NCBI GenBank assembly: GCA_021531775.1
Contig: JAFBIU010000008.1
Coordinates: 1 to 64,000, forward strand
Direction: 5' to 3'
Length of the DNA stretch: 64,000 bases
DNA from: Parabacteroides distasonis
Lineage (GTDB): Bacteria; Bacteroidota; Bacteroidia; Bacteroidales; Tannerellaceae
The number at the start of each line of letters is the position of its first letter. The stretch's first letter is position 1. Position numbers and translations under genes: made by a program. Shown piece after piece: positions 16,510 to 26,417 of this stretch. The notes under the pieces were generated by a model, which was given only the letters and a program-made list of their open reading frames with translations, did no database searches and was not told the origin of the DNA.

Positions 16510-16517
16510 CAAATGTA
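16510..16517 (-). promoter_or_regulatory. promoter of glycogen operon
   Basis: CAAATGTA on the plus strand reads TACATTTG on the minus strand (-7 consensus TAnnTTTG), 61 bp upstream of the debranching start. CAAAC repeats at about 16530-16540 supply TTTG in the -33 region. Confidence 0.55.
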
Positions 16518-16701
16518 TTATTTAATTCTCAAACAAACAAATGCCTCTTTAAAATTTGTTCAGAACCGGCACTTTTCCTGCATTTTTCAGCTATTGATTA
16601 TCAATTATTTACACCAAATTAAGGTTGTACAATCATGTTATCAAACATACAAAATTTTGTTAAGTCCTTCTTTTTATGATTCCCAAAACAGGGGTAAATT
16701 T

Positions 16702-16709
16702 TACTTTTG
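16702..16709 (+). promoter_or_regulatory. promoter of M3 peptidase gene
   Basis: TACTTTTG, 49 bp before the start at 16758. The 308-bp gap 16450-16757 holds this and the divergent glycogen promoter; nothing else is recognised in it. Confidence 0.6.
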
Positions 16710-16757
16710 TATCCCGTAGATAGCTATATATAATATAATGTATAAAACAGCATAATC

Positions 16758-18809
16758 ATGATACAAATGAATGAGAATCCGTTTTTGTCGGCTTTTGACA
16801 CTCCGTTCGGGACGCCTCCTTTTGACCGGATCCGTACGGAACACTACGAACCTGCTTTCGAAGAGGGCATCCGGCAGCAGCAACAGGAGATCGAAGCTAT
16901 TGCCCACAATCCCGAACCGCCAACGTTCTCCAACACCATCGAGGCACTTGAACGAAGTGGCGAACTCTTGAATCGGGTCAGCTATACGTTCTTCAACGTG
17001 TTGAGTGCCGAGGCGGATGATGAACTGATGGAGATCTCGCAACGGATCTCTCCGAAATTGTCGGAACAGTCCAATGCCATCTACCTGAACCAACCGCTCT
17101 TCGAACGGGTGCAACAGCTCTATCGGCAACGGGAGCAGCTGGCCCTTTCCGACGAAGCAAAGAAGTTGCTCGAAGAGACCTATATCGCCTTTCAGGAGCA
17201 GGGGGCTACACTCTCCGCATCAGACAAAGAACGCTATCGGGTGTTGAGCCAGCAGTTGAGCCTGCTGACGCTCCAGTTCGACCAGCTTGCACTCAAGGAC
17301 AAGAACCGGTTTGAACTGTTGCTGACCGAGCCGGAACAGTTGGCCGGTCTGCCGGCAACCATTCGGGAGGCCTCCGAGGCGCGTGCGAAGGAGAAGGGGA
17401 AAACGGGCTGGCTGTTCGACCTGTCGGCTCCGAGCTATGGTCCCTTCATGAAGTATGCCCGCTCGCGTGCTTTACGCGAACAGCTGTATCGGGCGTTCAT
17501 GTCGATCGGCAACAAGGATGACGAATATGACAACAAGGAGATCGTGCGGAAGATTGTCAACATCCGGCTGGAGATCGCCCGCCTGATGGGTTATCCGACC
17601 TTTGCCGATTATCAGTTGGCACACACCATGGCCCAAACGCCTGCCCGTGTCTATCAGTTGTTGAATCAGTTGCGCGAAGCCTACCGGCCGGTGGCCTTGC
17701 AGGAGTATCAGGCGGTCTCGACCTTTGCCGAGGAGCAGGAGGGCGCACCTGTCGAGCTGATGCCGTGGGACTGGAACTATTATGCCGAGCAGCTGAAGGA
17801 CCGTACTTTCCAGCTCAATGACGAGATGACCCGCCCCTACTTCGAGCTGAATCATGTCCGCCAGTGTGTGTTCGGATTGGCCACTCAACTGTATGGCATC
17901 ACCTTCCGACGCAACGAGCAGATTCCGGTCTATCATCCGGAGGTGGAGGCCTACGAAGTGTATGATCAGGACGGCCCCTTCTTGGCCATTCTCTATACGG
18001 ACTTCTTCCCGCGCGACGGCAAGCAGTCGGGAGCCTGGATGAACAACATCAAGCCGCAATACAAGACGGCCGAGGGAAGGGACGAACGGCCTCAGATCAT
18101 CATTGTCATGAATTTCAGTCGTCCGACGGCCAACAAGCCCTCCTTGTTGACGTATGATGAGGTCAATACGCTTCTGCACGAGTTCGGTCATGCCCTGCAT
18201 GGCCTCTTTGCCCGAGGCACCTATGCCAGCTTGACCGGCACCAATGTCTATCGCGACTTTGTGGAGCTGCCCTCCCAACTGATGGAAAACTGGCTGACTG
18301 AAAAGGCGTTTCTCCATCAGATCGCCATCCATTACGAAACGGGCGAGCCTATGCCGGACGAGCTGATCCAGAAGTTGCTGGATGCAGCCAACTTCAATGT
18401 GGGGTACCTGTGTTGCCGTCAGTTGAGTTTCGGACTGCTGGACATGGCTTGGCATACACAAACCGAACCCTTCACGGGCGAGGTGGCCCCCTTCGAGCAA
18501 GCGGCTTGGCAGTCGGTCGTGGTCCTGCCCGATGTGGAGGGAGCCTTGATGAGTACCCATTTCGGACACATCTTCTCCGGCGGGTATGCGGCCGGCTACT
18601 ATGGCTACAAGTGGGCAGAGGTGCTGGATGCGGATGCCTTCTCCCGTTTCCAGCAGGAGGGCATCTTCAACCGGCAGACGGCCCAGTCGTTCCGCGAGCA
18701 GGTTCTGTCGCGCGGAGGAAGCGAACATCCGGCCCTCCTGTACAAGCGATTCCGCGGTCAGGAGCCTACGATTGATGCTCTTCTCCGGCGAAATGGCATC
18801 AAAAAGTAA
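16758..18809 (+). CDS. M3-family peptidyl-dipeptidase / oligopeptidase
   Basis: A 683-residue cytoplasmic zinc peptidase of the Dcp/OpdA type. LLHEFGHALHGLFARG (HExxH about residue 474) and the downstream VELPSQLMENW carrying the third zinc ligand Glu are diagnostic of M3. GYAAGYYGYKWAEVLDADAF near the C-terminus is the substrate-loop region with conserved Tyr/His. Length is standard (about 680). Starts at 16758 (MIQMNEN) or 16767 are possible. No signal peptide is seen. It probably degrades short peptides. Monocistronic between its own promoter and the promoter at 18851. Confidence 0.93.
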   Translation: MIQMNENPFLSAFDTPFGTPPFDRIRTEHYEPAFEEGIRQQQQEIEAIAHNPEPPTFSNTIEALERSGELLNRVSYTFFNVLSAEADDELMEISQRISPKLSEQSNAIYLNQPLFERVQQLYRQREQLALSDEAKKLLEETYIAFQEQGATLSASDKERYRVLSQQLSLLTLQFDQLALKDKNRFELLLTEPEQLAGLPATIREASEARAKEKGKTGWLFDLSAPSYGPFMKYARSRALREQLYRAFMSIGNKDDEYDNKEIVRKIVNIRLEIARLMGYPTFADYQLAHTMAQTPARVYQLLNQLREAYRPVALQEYQAVSTFAEEQEGAPVELMPWDWNYYAEQLKDRTFQLNDEMTRPYFELNHVRQCVFGLATQLYGITFRRNEQIPVYHPEVEAYEVYDQDGPFLAILYTDFFPRDGKQSGAWMNNIKPQYKTAEGRDERPQIIIVMNFSRPTANKPSLLTYDEVNTLLHEFGHALHGLFARGTYASLTGTNVYRDFVELPSQLMENWLTEKAFLHQIAIHYETGEPMPDELIQKLLDAANFNVGYLCCRQLSFGLLDMAWHTQTEPFTGEVAPFEQAAWQSVVVLPDVEGALMSTHFGHIFSGGYAAGYYGYKWAEVLDADAFSRFQQEGIFNRQTAQSFREQVLSRGGSEHPALLYKRFRGQEPTIDALLRRNGIKK

Positions 18810-18850
18810 AATATCTGGCTAAACGGCTGTCATCCTATCCGATTAATCAC

Positions 18851-18858
18851 TACTTTTG
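18851..18858 (+). promoter_or_regulatory. promoter of dCMP deaminase operon
   Basis: TACTTTTG, 27 bp upstream of the start at 18885. Confidence 0.6.
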
Positions 18859-18884
18859 TATTTCAAAACAAATGCTGTTAAGTC

Positions 18885-19331
18885 ATGAATGAACATACAG
18901 ATAAACAATTTGAAATAGACAAGCGTTATCTGCGGATGGCAGCTGTTTGGGCGGAAAACTCCTATTGCAAGCGTCGGCAAGTGGGCGCATTGATCGTCAA
19001 GGAGCAGATGATCATTTCGGACGGTTACAATGGTACGCCTTCCGGATTTGAGAATGTGTGCGAAGACGAGCATAACGTGACAAAGCCATATGTGCTCCAT
19101 GCAGAGGCGAATGCGATCACCAAAGTGGCCGCTTCTTCCAACAGCAGCAAGGGTGCGACCATCTATGTCACCTCAGCACCTTGCATCGAGTGTGCGAAGT
19201 TGATCATCCAATCGGGTATCCGACGGGTGGTCTATTCGGAAAAGTACCGGATGGAGGATGGGTGCAATCTGTTGAAGCGAGCAGGTATTCAAGTGGATTT
19301 TATCGAACTAAAGAAAGAAGCAGAAGAATAA
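18885..19331 (+). CDS. deoxycytidylate (dCMP) deaminase family protein
   Basis: A 148-residue zinc deaminase. HAEANAI (about residue 71) provides the His ligand and catalytic Glu, and PCIECAK (about 103) the two Cys ligands. SDGYNGTPSGFENVCED is the dCMP-deaminase-type insertion that distinguishes it from cytidine deaminase. It converts dCMP to dUMP for thymidylate synthesis. First gene of a close run: the S41 protease gene starts 1 bp after its stop. Confidence 0.9.
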   Translation: MNEHTDKQFEIDKRYLRMAAVWAENSYCKRRQVGALIVKEQMIISDGYNGTPSGFENVCEDEHNVTKPYVLHAEANAITKVAASSNSSKGATIYVTSAPCIECAKLIIQSGIRRVVYSEKYRMEDGCNLLKRAGIQVDFIELKKEAEE

Positions 19332-19332
19332 A

Positions 19333-21048
19333 ATGGACAAAAACAAAAGACTGGCCGTCTGGTTGCCTGTGATCATCGCGTGCAGCATTGCATTGGGTGT
19401 GTTTGTCGGCAATACCTATAATTTCCAATATCAAGGGAAGAACCGGCCGATCACCAGCAACAACAAAATCAATGCCATTCTTGACATTATCGACGATCAA
19501 TATGTAGATACGGTCAATATGAACCAATTGATTGAGGGAACGATTCCGAAAATCTTTAGCGAGCTGGATCCGCATTCGGTCTATATCTCGGCCGAAGATG
19601 CCTCGATGGTCAACGAAGAGCTGGAGGGATCGTTCAGTGGCATTGGGGTCTCGTTCAACATGCAGACCGACACGATCCTGATCATTTCCGTCATCAGTGG
19701 CGGTCCGGCCGAAAAGGCAGGTCTGCAACCCTTCGACCGGATCATGACCATCAACGACTCCATCTATACCGGCAAGAAGACCAGTCAGGAGAAGGTCATC
19801 AAGACCCTCCGTGGAGCCAAAAACAGTACCGTCCGGTTGGGTGTGAAACGTAATAACGAGCCGGATCTGCTCTACTTCGACGTGACACGTGGAGATGTGC
19901 CGGTTCATACCGTGGATGCCGCCTATGCCGTGGACAACGGAATCGGCTACATCAAGGTGAGCAAGTTTGCCCGGACCACCTATAACGAATTCATTACGGC
20001 CATCGCCAAGTTAAAACAGGCGGGTTGCGAATCCTTCATCATCGACCTCCGGAACAATACGGGTGGCTACATGGATGCGGCCAACAACATGATCAATGAA
20101 TTCATGCCCGAAGGACGCTTGATCGTCTATACGGAAGGCAAATCGTTCCCGCGGGCCGATATTTATGCCAACGGTACGGGTACCTGCAAGGAGAATCCGA
20201 TTGTCGTGCTGACCGACGAGATTTCGGCCTCGGCCAGTGAGATCTTCTCAGGAGCTATTCAGGACAACGACCGGGGCCTCATCATCGGCCGACGGACCTA
20301 CGGCAAGGGACTGGTACAGACCCAAATTGCCATGAGTGACGGATCGGCCCTCCGGCTGACCATCGCCCGCTACTACACCCCTTCGGGCCGTTGCATCCAG
20401 AAGAGTTACGAATTGGGCAAGAACGAAGAGTATGATCAGGATATCTACAACCGCTACATGCATGGGGAGTTTGATTCGGCCGACAGCATCAAGGTGGATG
20501 ATAACCTCAAGTTCCATACCTCCATCGGCCGTACCGTCTATGGCGGAGGAGGCATCATGCCGGATATCTTCATCCCGCGCGACACCAGTGGCATCACCTC
20601 CTATTATACAAATGTAGTCAACAGCAATGTGCTCTACCTGTTTGCCCTGGACTATTCCGACAAGCAGCACGACCAGCTGGCCGCTTTCAAGAATTGGAAG
20701 GAGTTGTATGCGCATCTGCAGCAACAGCCGATTCTGGAACAGTTTGTCGAGTTTGCCGCCTCCAAAGGGATCAAGAAGCGTCCGACTTTGATCAACATCT
20801 CCGGCAAGCTGATCGAGAACCAGCTGCACGCCTATATCGTTCGTAATTTCTTCGATGATGAGGGCTTCTACCCCATCTTCCTGAAGGATGACGTGACGCT
20901 CAAGCGGGCTGTCGAAGTGATGAAACAGGGCAAGTCTGTCCCCACCTTAGAAAATGCGACATCAAATGGAAATATGCAAAGTCAAGCAGGCCATCCGAAA
21001 AGACATGGTCTTGCGAAAGAAAGAATATTCGGAGACTATACGGCATAG
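19333..21048 (+). CDS. S41-family C-terminal processing protease
   Basis: A 571-residue envelope protease. The N-terminus has a membrane anchor or signal (LAVWLPVIIACSIALGVFVG). A helical segment precedes the PDZ domain (about residues 85-165, GSFSGIGVSF...GGPAEKAGLQPFDRIMTIND). The S41 core follows with LRNNTGGYMDAANNMINEF, the Ser in TDEISASASEIFSGAIQD (about residue 300) and the Lys in GRRTYGKGLVQT (about 325), forming the Ser/Lys dyad. A C-terminal region of about 150 residues follows. Its 3' end overlaps the next gene by 95 bp. Confidence 0.92.
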   Translation: MDKNKRLAVWLPVIIACSIALGVFVGNTYNFQYQGKNRPITSNNKINAILDIIDDQYVDTVNMNQLIEGTIPKIFSELDPHSVYISAEDASMVNEELEGSFSGIGVSFNMQTDTILIISVISGGPAEKAGLQPFDRIMTINDSIYTGKKTSQEKVIKTLRGAKNSTVRLGVKRNNEPDLLYFDVTRGDVPVHTVDAAYAVDNGIGYIKVSKFARTTYNEFITAIAKLKQAGCESFIIDLRNNTGGYMDAANNMINEFMPEGRLIVYTEGKSFPRADIYANGTGTCKENPIVVLTDEISASASEIFSGAIQDNDRGLIIGRRTYGKGLVQTQIAMSDGSALRLTIARYYTPSGRCIQKSYELGKNEEYDQDIYNRYMHGEFDSADSIKVDDNLKFHTSIGRTVYGGGGIMPDIFIPRDTSGITSYYTNVVNSNVLYLFALDYSDKQHDQLAAFKNWKELYAHLQQQPILEQFVEFAASKGIKKRPTLINISGKLIENQLHAYIVRNFFDDEGFYPIFLKDDVTLKRAVEVMKQGKSVPTLENATSNGNMQSQAGHPKRHGLAKERIFGDYTA

Positions 21049-21526
21049 TCTCTCCGAAGAGATCAGAAGCCTGCTGGAGCAGCATCCGCTGTTTCAACAG
21101 GCTTCTTGCGTTTTACTCTATCACGCCTTGCCGGATGAGGTGCAGACGGTTTCCATCCTGAATCGTTGGTACCAGAGCAAACAGTTGGCACTCCCCTTGG
21201 TACAGGGGGACGACCTGCTGTTACTACAATATGAGGGTCCGGAGAGTGTGGAACGGGGAGCCTTCGGCATTTGGGAGCCCAAACCGACTTGCCGAATCAT
21301 CCAGCCGGAACAGATCGATCTGCTTTTGGTGCCTGGAGTCGCTTTCGACCGACAGGGCAACCGTTTGGGGCGAGGCCGAGGTTTCTATGACCGGCTGTTG
21401 CGCTCGATTCAAGCTCCCAAAATGGGTATCTGTTTCGACTTCCAGCTGTTGCCGGACATTCCGACAGAGCCCTTCGACCAGCCGATGGATATCATCCTGA
21501 CAGATAAACGAATAATAACTAAATAA
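20954..21526 (+). CDS. 5-formyltetrahydrofolate cyclo-ligase
   Basis: A 190-residue enzyme of one-carbon metabolism that converts 5-formyl-THF to 5,10-methenyl-THF with ATP. Characteristic blocks are KQAIRKDMVLRKKEYS at the N-terminus, ERGAFGIWEPKP and the LLVPGVAFDRQGNRLGRGRGFYDRLL nucleotide/folate site near residues 117-142. The start could be 20954 or 20966 (MEICKVKQ). Either way the gene begins inside the 3' end of the protease gene in another frame, implying translational coupling. Confidence 0.92.
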   Translation: MRHQMEICKVKQAIRKDMVLRKKEYSETIRHSLSEEIRSLLEQHPLFQQASCVLLYHALPDEVQTVSILNRWYQSKQLALPLVQGDDLLLLQYEGPESVERGAFGIWEPKPTCRIIQPEQIDLLLVPGVAFDRQGNRLGRGRGFYDRLLRSIQAPKMGICFDFQLLPDIPTEPFDQPMDIILTDKRIITK

Positions 21527-21541
21527 GAAAGGATACACAAC

Positions 21542-22177
21542 ATGAATGTTCAAGCGATCAGAAATGAAAGATTGGCCGAGGTTGTCATCCAGCAGATGAA
21601 ACGTCGCCACATCAATGCCTATTATTGTGCCAATTCGGCCGATGCGATCAAACAGGTTCAGGAACTGATTCCCGAAGGGAGCAGTATCACGTGGGGAGGC
21701 TCTCTGACCATCCGGGAGATGGGACTGACGGCTGCCCTCAAGGCTGGTAACTATCAAGTGTTCGATCGGGACGAGATCAAGACCCAGGCCGAGAAGGTGG
21801 AGATCTACCGCAAGGCCTTCTCGTGCGACTATTACCTGACCAGTGCCAATGCCATCACGGAAGATGGACTGATCGTCAACATCGACGGTTCGGGTAATCG
21901 CGTGGCCGCCATCACCTGGGGACCGGAACATGTCATCTTTGTAGTGGGCATGAACAAAGTATGTCATGATCTGGAAGCTGCCATGAGTCGTGCACGCCAT
22001 CTGGCTGCCCCTGTCAATGCCACCCGTATCGGATGCAAGACCCCTTGTCAGGTGGATGGCATCTGCCATAGTTGCCATTCGACAGAATGTATCTGCAACT
22101 ACCTCCATGTGATGCGCAACTCCTATCCGGCCGGACGCCATACGGTCATTCTGGTGGGAGAAGAGTGGGGCTATTAA
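21542..22177 (+). CDS. LUD-domain (LutC/YkgG-like) protein
   Basis: A 211-residue protein of the LUD family. Signature elements are ITWGGSLTIREMGLTAAL, a DYYLTSANAITEDGLIVNIDGSGNRVAAITWGP stretch and VGMNKVCHDLEAAMSR. A Cys-rich tail (CKTPCQVDGICHSCHSTECIC, residues about 163-184) could bind a metal or Fe-S cluster. LUD proteins include LutC of lactate utilisation, but no lutA/lutB partner is nearby, so the substrate is unknown. It lies 15 bp after the cyclo-ligase gene in the same operon. Confidence 0.88.
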   Translation: MNVQAIRNERLAEVVIQQMKRRHINAYYCANSADAIKQVQELIPEGSSITWGGSLTIREMGLTAALKAGNYQVFDRDEIKTQAEKVEIYRKAFSCDYYLTSANAITEDGLIVNIDGSGNRVAAITWGPEHVIFVVGMNKVCHDLEAAMSRARHLAAPVNATRIGCKTPCQVDGICHSCHSTECICNYLHVMRNSYPAGRHTVILVGEEWGY

Positions 22178-22232
22178 GCGGCAACAAATACACTTCTAAT
22201 TATATTTACACACTTATCAAACTTTTACGTAT

Positions 22233-24236
22233 ATGAAAAGAGAATTAGTAATGGCTTGCATGTGGTTAGCGGGATTGGCAGGCGCGAGTCCCGCCTATGC
22301 AGATGTCGATGAGCAGGTGAAGCAATCGACCATTGACGCGTTGACCGTCAAGTATGGAAACTGCAAAGCGGACATTGAACGAGGTGTCAGTCAAGTGGCT
22401 CATTTATGGGGCCCGAAAGATGGCGATGATGCCACCTTCAAGCAGTTCTGTCTGAACAACTTTGTGGGGGATGCCGCCCAAAAGGAGGAGATGTTCCAAC
22501 GCATCAGTTTCTATTTGGAGAATCTGAGTGGCTGCTACAACGGCATGTCGTTGGCTTTGAAACGGAATGTGTCAGAAAACCGAGGCGACATACTGCCCAT
22601 TGATGAGGTGTTCTCGGCCTACAATCCGGCCTCTCACTCTTCGGAGGATCTGTATGACAACAAGATTGCCTTCATGGTGGCCTTGAACTTCCCGGAACGT
22701 TCGTTGGCCGAAAAGGAGCAGTTGGGAACCGACCGGCTGGCATGGGCCTATGCCCGCTTGGGTGACCGTTTTACCCAACGGATTCCGGCAGACCTGCAAC
22801 AGCAGGAGGCTCGTATCTCCGGAGAGATTGACATTTATGTGGCCAATTACAACATCTACATGGCCCAGTTGCGTGACAACAAGGGACAACAGTTGTTTCC
22901 CAATGGTTTGCGTCTGTTGAACCACTGGAACCTGCGGGACGAAATCAAGTCGAATTATGCCAAGGGGAAAGAGGGTCTGCAGAAACAACGGATGACCTAT
23001 GAGGTGATGAAACGGATCATTGCCCAGGAGATCCCTCAGGAGTTCATTAATTCGGAAGCCTATACCTGGAATCCCTACCAGAACACCTTGTATAAGGAGG
23101 GGAAACCCATCGACTTCCAACCCGAATCAACCGTACGCTATCAGAAGATGCTGGACATTTTCCATGCCCAACAGTTGGTGGACAGCTACACCCAAAACAC
23201 CTATATCGACCGCCATTTCAATGGTTCGATGGAGATCGCCATGGAAGATGCGGAACGGTTGTTCGACAGCTATCTGTCTGCTCCCGAACTGAAGAAGGTA
23301 GGACAGATCGTCAGCAAACGGTTGGGACGCAAGCTGGAACCGTTTGACATCTGGTATGATGGTTTCAAGAGCCGCAGTACACTGGATGAGGACAAATTGA
23401 GCGAGATGACGCGCGAACGCTATCCCAATGCGGACGTATTGAAAGAGAAACTGCCCGAGATCCTGCAGAAGTTGGGATTTCCGGCTGATCGTGCCTCCTA
23501 TCTGGCCGATAAGGTGGGTGTACGCAATGCCCGTGGATCCGGTTTTGCCTGGCCGGCAGCCATGAAGGGACAACAGTCGTTACTGTTTACCCGCATTGGT
23601 GAACAAGGGATGGACTACAAAGGCTACAACATTGCCATTCATGAGTTTGGCCATAACATCGAAGAGACCATTTCACTTTATGATGTAGATTATTACATGT
23701 TGAGTGGTGTGCCCAACAATGCTTTTACCGAGGCTCTTGCCTTCATCTTCCAAAGTCGGGATCTGGAGGTCTTAGGCATTGACAATCCCCAGAAAGAGGC
23801 CGCCCAATTGAGCACGTTGGACAAGGTCTGGTCGCTCTATGAGATTTGTGGTGTCTCCATGCTCGACATAGCCGTGTGGAAATGGATGTATGCCCATCCG
23901 GAAGCAACGGCTCCCGAACTGAAAGAGGCTGTCTTGACCTTGGCGAAAGAGGTCTGGAACCGTTATTATGCGCCCGTCTATGGCATGCAGGATGTCACCC
24001 TATTGGCCGCCTATTCGCACATGATCGCCTATCCGCTCTACCTCTCCTCCTATGCGTTCGGTCAGATCATCCAGCATCAGATCGAAGATTACCTGGCCGG
24101 AAAGGATTTTGCAACGGAAGTAAGCCGTATATTCAAACAGGGACGGCTCACTCCCAATGCCTGGATCCAACAGGCGACAGGCAAACCTCTTTCTGTCGAT
24201 CCGCTCCTGGAAAAGGTGCGTCAAGTGATCCAGTAA
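22233..24236 (+). CDS. secreted HExxH zinc metallopeptidase (gluzincin-type)
   Basis: A 667-residue protein with an N-terminal signal peptide (ELVMACMWLAGLAGASPAYA). The mature part is largely helical. IHEFGHNIEET (HExxH near residue 469), with FTEALAF about 30 residues later giving a third ligand Glu, places it with M3-like gluzincins. SLYDVDYYMLSGVPNN lies between the two. It is more diverged than the Dcp-type enzyme at 16758. Probably a periplasmic or outer-membrane-facing peptidase; substrate unknown. Plus strand and convergent with the receptor gene at 24262. Confidence 0.82.
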   Translation: MKRELVMACMWLAGLAGASPAYADVDEQVKQSTIDALTVKYGNCKADIERGVSQVAHLWGPKDGDDATFKQFCLNNFVGDAAQKEEMFQRISFYLENLSGCYNGMSLALKRNVSENRGDILPIDEVFSAYNPASHSSEDLYDNKIAFMVALNFPERSLAEKEQLGTDRLAWAYARLGDRFTQRIPADLQQQEARISGEIDIYVANYNIYMAQLRDNKGQQLFPNGLRLLNHWNLRDEIKSNYAKGKEGLQKQRMTYEVMKRIIAQEIPQEFINSEAYTWNPYQNTLYKEGKPIDFQPESTVRYQKMLDIFHAQQLVDSYTQNTYIDRHFNGSMEIAMEDAERLFDSYLSAPELKKVGQIVSKRLGRKLEPFDIWYDGFKSRSTLDEDKLSEMTRERYPNADVLKEKLPEILQKLGFPADRASYLADKVGVRNARGSGFAWPAAMKGQQSLLFTRIGEQGMDYKGYNIAIHEFGHNIEETISLYDVDYYMLSGVPNNAFTEALAFIFQSRDLEVLGIDNPQKEAAQLSTLDKVWSLYEICGVSMLDIAVWKWMYAHPEATAPELKEAVLTLAKEVWNRYYAPVYGMQDVTLLAAYSHMIAYPLYLSSYAFGQIIQHQIEDYLAGKDFATEVSRIFKQGRLTPNAWIQQATGKPLSVDPLLEKVRQVIQ

Positions 24237-24261
24237 CCGTTGACCCGTTCAACCGAACCGG

Positions 24262-26325
24262 TTACAACTGATAGGTCAACGTCAGCCAAGCCACACGAGC
24301 ATCTCGGTTTCGTTCTTGGCGCATTTGCAACGCTTCGGTATCAATCAAGGTTGTCTCACCCAAACTGTCAAACAGGTTATTGAGACTCAGGTTGAGCCGG
24401 AGCTTGCGTTGCAACAGGTATTGTGAGATACCGGCATTCACACAATAACGATCCAAAATCTTACCCTGGGGTGTCAGCTGGTCTGACTGATAGAAACCAT
24501 CCACCTGCAATTCCGTTGTTGGGGTAATCTGTACCTGCAGATTCGCCTTCACATCACCACATACCAAGGATTTCTTCTCCTCATACCCGATGTTCCGTCC
24601 ATCGATCTCGTCCCGATACACCTCACCGGACAGACCGACAGCCAAGAAGCGTACCGGCTGCCAACGGGTCGATACCTCCCAGCCGACCGACTGGCTATGA
24701 CCAATGTTCGTACGTGTCCACAAGGTCTGATCCCCCTGTTGGGAAGCGGTCTCCATGATCCGGTTCTGCCGGTTGCGATAGAAAAGGGCACTACTCAAAC
24801 GGAAAGCAGGCTGTTCGTACTGATAGCCCAACTCCACCTGATGGATCTGTTCATCCTTCAAGTCCGGATTACCCTGGGTGATATGGGTCGCATCGCTACT
24901 GTTCACAAAGGGACAAAGATAGGTACCCAACGGACGGATCACCCGTTGTTGATAGCCTACTTGCAACTGATTCCAACGATTGAGACCATAGCTCACTTGA
25001 GCGGTCGGATAGAGATGGAAACGGGTATTGGAGGCCTCGGTCTGGAAGTTCATCTTGGCATGACTCAATTCGGCCTGAACCGCCAGATCCGCCTGCAAAT
25101 GGCCCCAACGCTTGTTGACAGAGGCGGCCCACGTATTCAGATAGCGGTCATAATCATACGCATAGGACTTACTTTCCGTCAGGACAAACTGGCCATCCTT
25201 CAAGGCAGCAACCGTGGTTGTATAGTCCTCTACCCGAGCCCGGCCCGTATAGACAAAGGCATAGCCCCAATCTGCCTGCTGCTGGCGATAAGCAGCTGTC
25301 CAGTAGTAGGAATGCTTGTTCTGGTCGATGTATTGATTGTCCTGGGCAACGATATTACCATTCTGCGGATTCTCGTTTTGAAAGTCATTGTCCTCATCGT
25401 AGGTGAAACTGTTGTAGTTGAAACGCACCTGCAACTGTTGCGACTCGGAAAAGCGATGGGTCCAGGCCACATCTGCCCCATAGGCGTGTTGATCCTGCAC
25501 ATTGTACCGGTTACGGATCACATGCTTCATCTGCTCTCCCTTCGGGTTGAACACCTGATTGTTGATCCGTCCCAAGCGATCATATTCCATGGAGTAGAAC
25601 ATACCGCCTACGGTCAGCAGATCACGATCGGTCACATCATAGCCGATCGACAAATCGGCCACATGCGTGTCCGGACGTGCCGACGCATTGTTGTTCATCT
25701 CAGTCCGGTTCTTGGGAGTGACCGTCGATTTCGTGAAGGTACGAGCCCGATACTCTTTCCGGTAATCATACTTGGCCGTAATATGAAAACGACCTGAATG
25801 CAGGTTCAGGACAGTTCCCACATTGTACCGTTCGTGCCAGCCACCACCCAAGGTAACAGTCCAGGGAGAGTCGGTTTCCGTATAACGACGGCTATCCAAC
25901 GAGATCACACCCGCATCACCATCGGGCACCCGTTCAATGGGGGTAAACGAAGAGACCGAGATCTGATTGTAGAAAAGTGCCGGCAACTGAATCAGCACAT
26001 CTCCCCGGTTCTCCTCCAACAGGCCATAAGGCACACCATTCAGCAGAAGCCCCACCTGACTCGATCCCCGGAAAAAGACCGTTCCTTCGATATCGGTCAT
26101 CACAGAGGGAATCTGTCGAAAGGCCTCCGAGGTTGTGGAGGTAAGACTCGACAAGTTGTTATCCACTTGCAGGAACTTCCGGCTGCCCTGATCCGCCAAT
26201 CCGGAAAGACGAAAACCCTGTACGTCAATGTTGCGTATCTGCAACGTTGTATCGGCAGGAGCCTGTGCTGACAGCACCAATGGCAGAAGCAAGCCCCACC
26301 CCAAAATCCAGTATTGTCTTTTCAT
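24262..26325 (-). CDS. TonB-dependent receptor-like outer membrane protein
   Basis: A 687-residue protein starting MKRQYWILGWGLLLPLVLSAQA (signal peptide). The N-terminal plug shows FLQVDNNLSSLTSTTSEAFRQIPSVMTDIEGTVFFRGSSQVGLLLNGVPYG. The rest is a beta-barrel of alternating aromatic strands ending in DARVAWLTLTYQL, with a C-terminal aromatic residue region typical of outer membrane insertion. No CarboxypepD-like N-terminal extension and no SusD partner are present, so it looks like an iron or cofactor receptor rather than a SusC (inference). Substrate unknown. Confidence 0.85.
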   Translation of the reverse strand: MKRQYWILGWGLLLPLVLSAQAPADTTLQIRNIDVQGFRLSGLADQGSRKFLQVDNNLSSLTSTTSEAFRQIPSVMTDIEGTVFFRGSSQVGLLLNGVPYGLLEENRGDVLIQLPALFYNQISVSSFTPIERVPDGDAGVISLDSRRYTETDSPWTVTLGGGWHERYNVGTVLNLHSGRFHITAKYDYRKEYRARTFTKSTVTPKNRTEMNNNASARPDTHVADLSIGYDVTDRDLLTVGGMFYSMEYDRLGRINNQVFNPKGEQMKHVIRNRYNVQDQHAYGADVAWTHRFSESQQLQVRFNYNSFTYDEDNDFQNENPQNGNIVAQDNQYIDQNKHSYYWTAAYRQQQADWGYAFVYTGRARVEDYTTTVAALKDGQFVLTESKSYAYDYDRYLNTWAASVNKRWGHLQADLAVQAELSHAKMNFQTEASNTRFHLYPTAQVSYGLNRWNQLQVGYQQRVIRPLGTYLCPFVNSSDATHITQGNPDLKDEQIHQVELGYQYEQPAFRLSSALFYRNRQNRIMETASQQGDQTLWTRTNIGHSQSVGWEVSTRWQPVRFLAVGLSGEVYRDEIDGRNIGYEEKKSLVCGDVKANLQVQITPTTELQVDGFYQSDQLTPQGKILDRYCVNAGISQYLLQRKLRLNLSLNNLFDSLGETTLIDTEALQMRQERNRDARVAWLTLTYQL

Positions 26326-26353
26326 ATCACTTGTGTTTTGAAAGATTATAAAC

Positions 26354-26387
26354 AAAAAAAAGTCTGTATGTGAAACGCATACAGACT
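26354..26387 (-). terminator. Rho-independent terminator
   Basis: On the minus strand AGTCTGTATG (26378-26387) pairs with CATACAGACT (26361-26370), followed by a T-run to 26354. It follows the small lipoprotein gene and insulates the receptor gene. Confidence 0.85.
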
Positions 26388-26417
26388 GTCCTTACCTAAT
26401 TCGACTCACTTCTGAGA

